From the NCBI RefSeq assembly GCF_014636315.1, contig NZ_BMED01000005.1:124001-188000 (forward strand): 64,000 bases of DNA, in the 5' to 3' direction. This DNA comes from Parundibacterium terreum. Lineage in GTDB: Bacteria > Pseudomonadota > Gammaproteobacteria > Burkholderiales > Burkholderiaceae_D. A program made the translations under genes and the position numbers. Every line of letters begins with the position of its first letter. The first letter of the stretch is position 1. The notes beneath the pieces are model-generated. The model was not told where the DNA came from, made no database searches, and worked only from the letters and a program-made list of their open reading frames with translations. Shown piece by piece: positions 62,676 through 64,000 of the stretch.

Positions 62676-62863
62676 CGGCAAAGAATAGCCGGCCGATTCC
62701 AGTGATGCCACAACAATTCCCCGATGCGGCTATTGGGCAGCGTAGGCAGGCGGGCCAGATCAAGCCTCAGCTACTACAGCTAATATGAATCGATTTCGTC
62801 AGGGACGATTTCTTTGACCCAAATACTGCCGAATTTCGAAAAATTATGGTTTGAGCACCGCGC

Positions 62864-64000
62864 CTACAGTTTATTCTTACTCGTAAATGATTTGTTTTCG
62901 TCTTTTTCTATCGTTACTATTTCGGATGGTAGATAGATCGGTTTCGGCTTTTTACCATTTTGTTCCAAACATTGGTCTAGAAATCCTTCGAGCGCTAAAT
63001 AAAACGGCCGTTGCGCTTGCCCCTGTGAGACAAAGTGGGAGCCTTCGGGAAAAACCAAGAAACTTATGGGCATTTTTTCTTCTGTGGCTCTGTTCACAAA
63101 CGCCTTAATATCATCTATTGAGGCCGATCTATCCTTCGCACCGTGGAGCAGCAACAGTTTAGCTGTAAGGTTTTTCGTGCGAGAGATTGGCGATCGCTGA
63201 GCCATCCGGCTTCTAACGTCTTCTGAATCCGGGTTGCCGATTTGTGAATATAAATCATAGGCAAGTGCTTTATTGTTCGCCACATTAAATCGTACAAACG
63301 ACTCCAGATCTGCAGTAGCTGAATAGGCTACTGCACATTTAAACCCCTGGCGTACATCTGTAGCCGCCATTAACGTGAGGTAAACGCCATGGCTACCACC
63401 AATGACGGCCACTCTTTGCCTATCGAAGTTACCTGAAGAGAGGACATGCTTTGTAACGTCTTCAACGTCGTCCAGCATCCTCCCTCCCCATTCCCCGTCC
63501 GACAGATGCTCGAATACTTTTCCAAAGCCTCTTGAGCCCCGATAATTAATATTAAGGACTGCATAGCCTTTATTGGCAAGAAGAGCGTTTTCCCTTTGAA
63601 ATCCAATGCTGTCCCTGGCTTTCGGTCCACCGTGTAAATTCACTACCAGTGGGCAGCGATGCTTAGAATTACAACCAGTCTTACTCGGAAACGTCAGATA
63701 TGAAAGTATTTCGACGTTATCGGCTGTTTTGTAAACAAACGGCCGCATACTCGACGGATTTGAAAACTGAGCATTACCCTCGTTCAGCTGCTGGATTGGC
63801 TTAATCTCATTGAGATTAGTATCGTACAGGTAGTATTTCTTAAAGTTACTTTCATTCGAAAAAGTCGCCAGCCAGATGCGATCATCCTTGGATCGTGAAA
63901 TGGCACTCAAGTAGCCCGGCAATTCAGAAAGCTTATCGATAAAGGGAGCGATTCCCGATGTCAGAGAAATCCACTCCGGACTTTGAAAGTCTGTTTTCAC
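62864..64000 (-). CDS. Prolyl oligopeptidase (S9) family peptidase, N-terminus cut by window end
   Basis: The 378 visible C-terminal residues include the end of a beta-propeller (ISRSKDDRIWLATFSNESNFKKYYLYD) and the alpha/beta-hydrolase domain. The oxyanion region is LVVNLHGGPKARDS. The nucleophile Ser is in VIGGSHGVYLTLMAATD (about 63405), Asp in LLHGAKDRSAS and His in FPEGSHFVS. The usual GGSxGG reads GGSHGV. The ending is lysine-rich (ENKSFTSKNKL). GC and codon use look lower than in the neighbouring genes, possibly a sign of transfer. Confidence 0.9.
   Translation of the reverse strand: MKTDFQSPEWISLTSGIAPFIDKLSELPGYLSAISRSKDDRIWLATFSNESNFKKYYLYDTNLNEIKPIQQLNEGNAQFSNPSSMRPFVYKTADNVEILSYLTFPSKTGCNSKHRCPLVVNLHGGPKARDSIGFQRENALLANKGYAVLNINYRGSRGFGKVFEHLSDGEWGGRMLDDVEDVTKHVLSSGNFDRQRVAVIGGSHGVYLTLMAATDVRQGFKCAVAYSATADLESFVRFNVANNKALAYDLYSQIGNPDSEDVRSRMAQRSPISRTKNLTAKLLLLHGAKDRSASIDDIKAFVNRATEEKMPISFLVFPEGSHFVSQGQAQRPFYLALEGFLDQCLEQNGKKPKPIYLPSEIVTIEKDENKSFTSKNKL

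Noticed and set aside
1-64000. CRISPR array, insertion sequence, prophage or integrase
   Set aside because: No regularly spaced direct repeats with unique spacers and no transposase or integrase motifs were found in any frame examined.

Overview
The window looks like a chromosome segment of a betaproteobacterium, most likely Oxalobacteraceae (Herminiimonas/Janthinobacterium type). This is inferred from the order rpmF-plsX-fabHDG-acpP-fabF-rpoE-rseA-rseB-mucD, the divergent ppsR/ppsA pair, Burkholderiales-type conserved proteins (DUF2863, DUF4404, YceD) and moderate GC. No sequence search was possible. No insertion sequence, prophage or CRISPR array was seen.

Layout. 1-6.3 kb: a cut ABC-2 type ATPase gene (minus), then a very large kinase/ATPase/GAF/GGDEF signalling protein. 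6.4-9.2 kb: the most unusual region, a compact RiPP-like locus. It has a 57-residue precursor with three EQTAMG repeats, a strong terminator, a ubiquitin-like sulfur carrier ending in GG, a 40-residue CxxC peptide with an ideal ribosome binding site, a YcaO protein and a TfuA protein. YcaO plus TfuA is the known pairing for peptide thioamidation, and a neighbouring sulfur carrier suggests the sulfur source. 9.5-14.8 kb: a divergent SDR, DUF1330, tRNA-Pro(GGG), an M14 carboxypeptidase, a CYTH protein, a second GG-tail sulfur carrier paired with an Asp-box propeller protein, and a BON protein.

14.8-25.5 kb: mostly minus-strand acyl-CoA metabolism (two MaoC hydratases, three acyl-CoA dehydrogenases, an APH-like kinase, enoyl-CoA hydratase), with DUF2863, a GST and a histidine phosphatase. 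Two transcription units share a GTACGGTCGTAC-like palindrome, suggesting a common regulator. 25.5-32.8 kb: serB and mfd (minus), then ispD, a secreted serine-hydrolase-like gene, ispF and DUF4404. 32.8-37.1 kb: a LysR gene divergent from hydroxyquinol 1,2-dioxygenase and maleylacetate reductase, then a YqhD-like alcohol dehydrogenase.

37.2-50 kb: an RsmI-like methylase and maf (minus), then yceD-rpmF-plsX-fabH-fabD-fabG-acpP-fabF for fatty acid synthesis, then the envelope stress operon rpoE-rseA-rseB-mucD with a near-consensus sigma-E promoter. 50-58 kb: a glutaredoxin-like gene, rnhB, a TrmH-type methyltransferase, ppsR (minus) divergent from ppsA, NfeD and stomatin-like genes, and an AlkD-like gene. 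58-64 kb: a large lipoprotein with about 14 S-x-D-G-x-x-W repeats, a MocR-type regulator, a small membrane protein and a cut S9-family peptidase.
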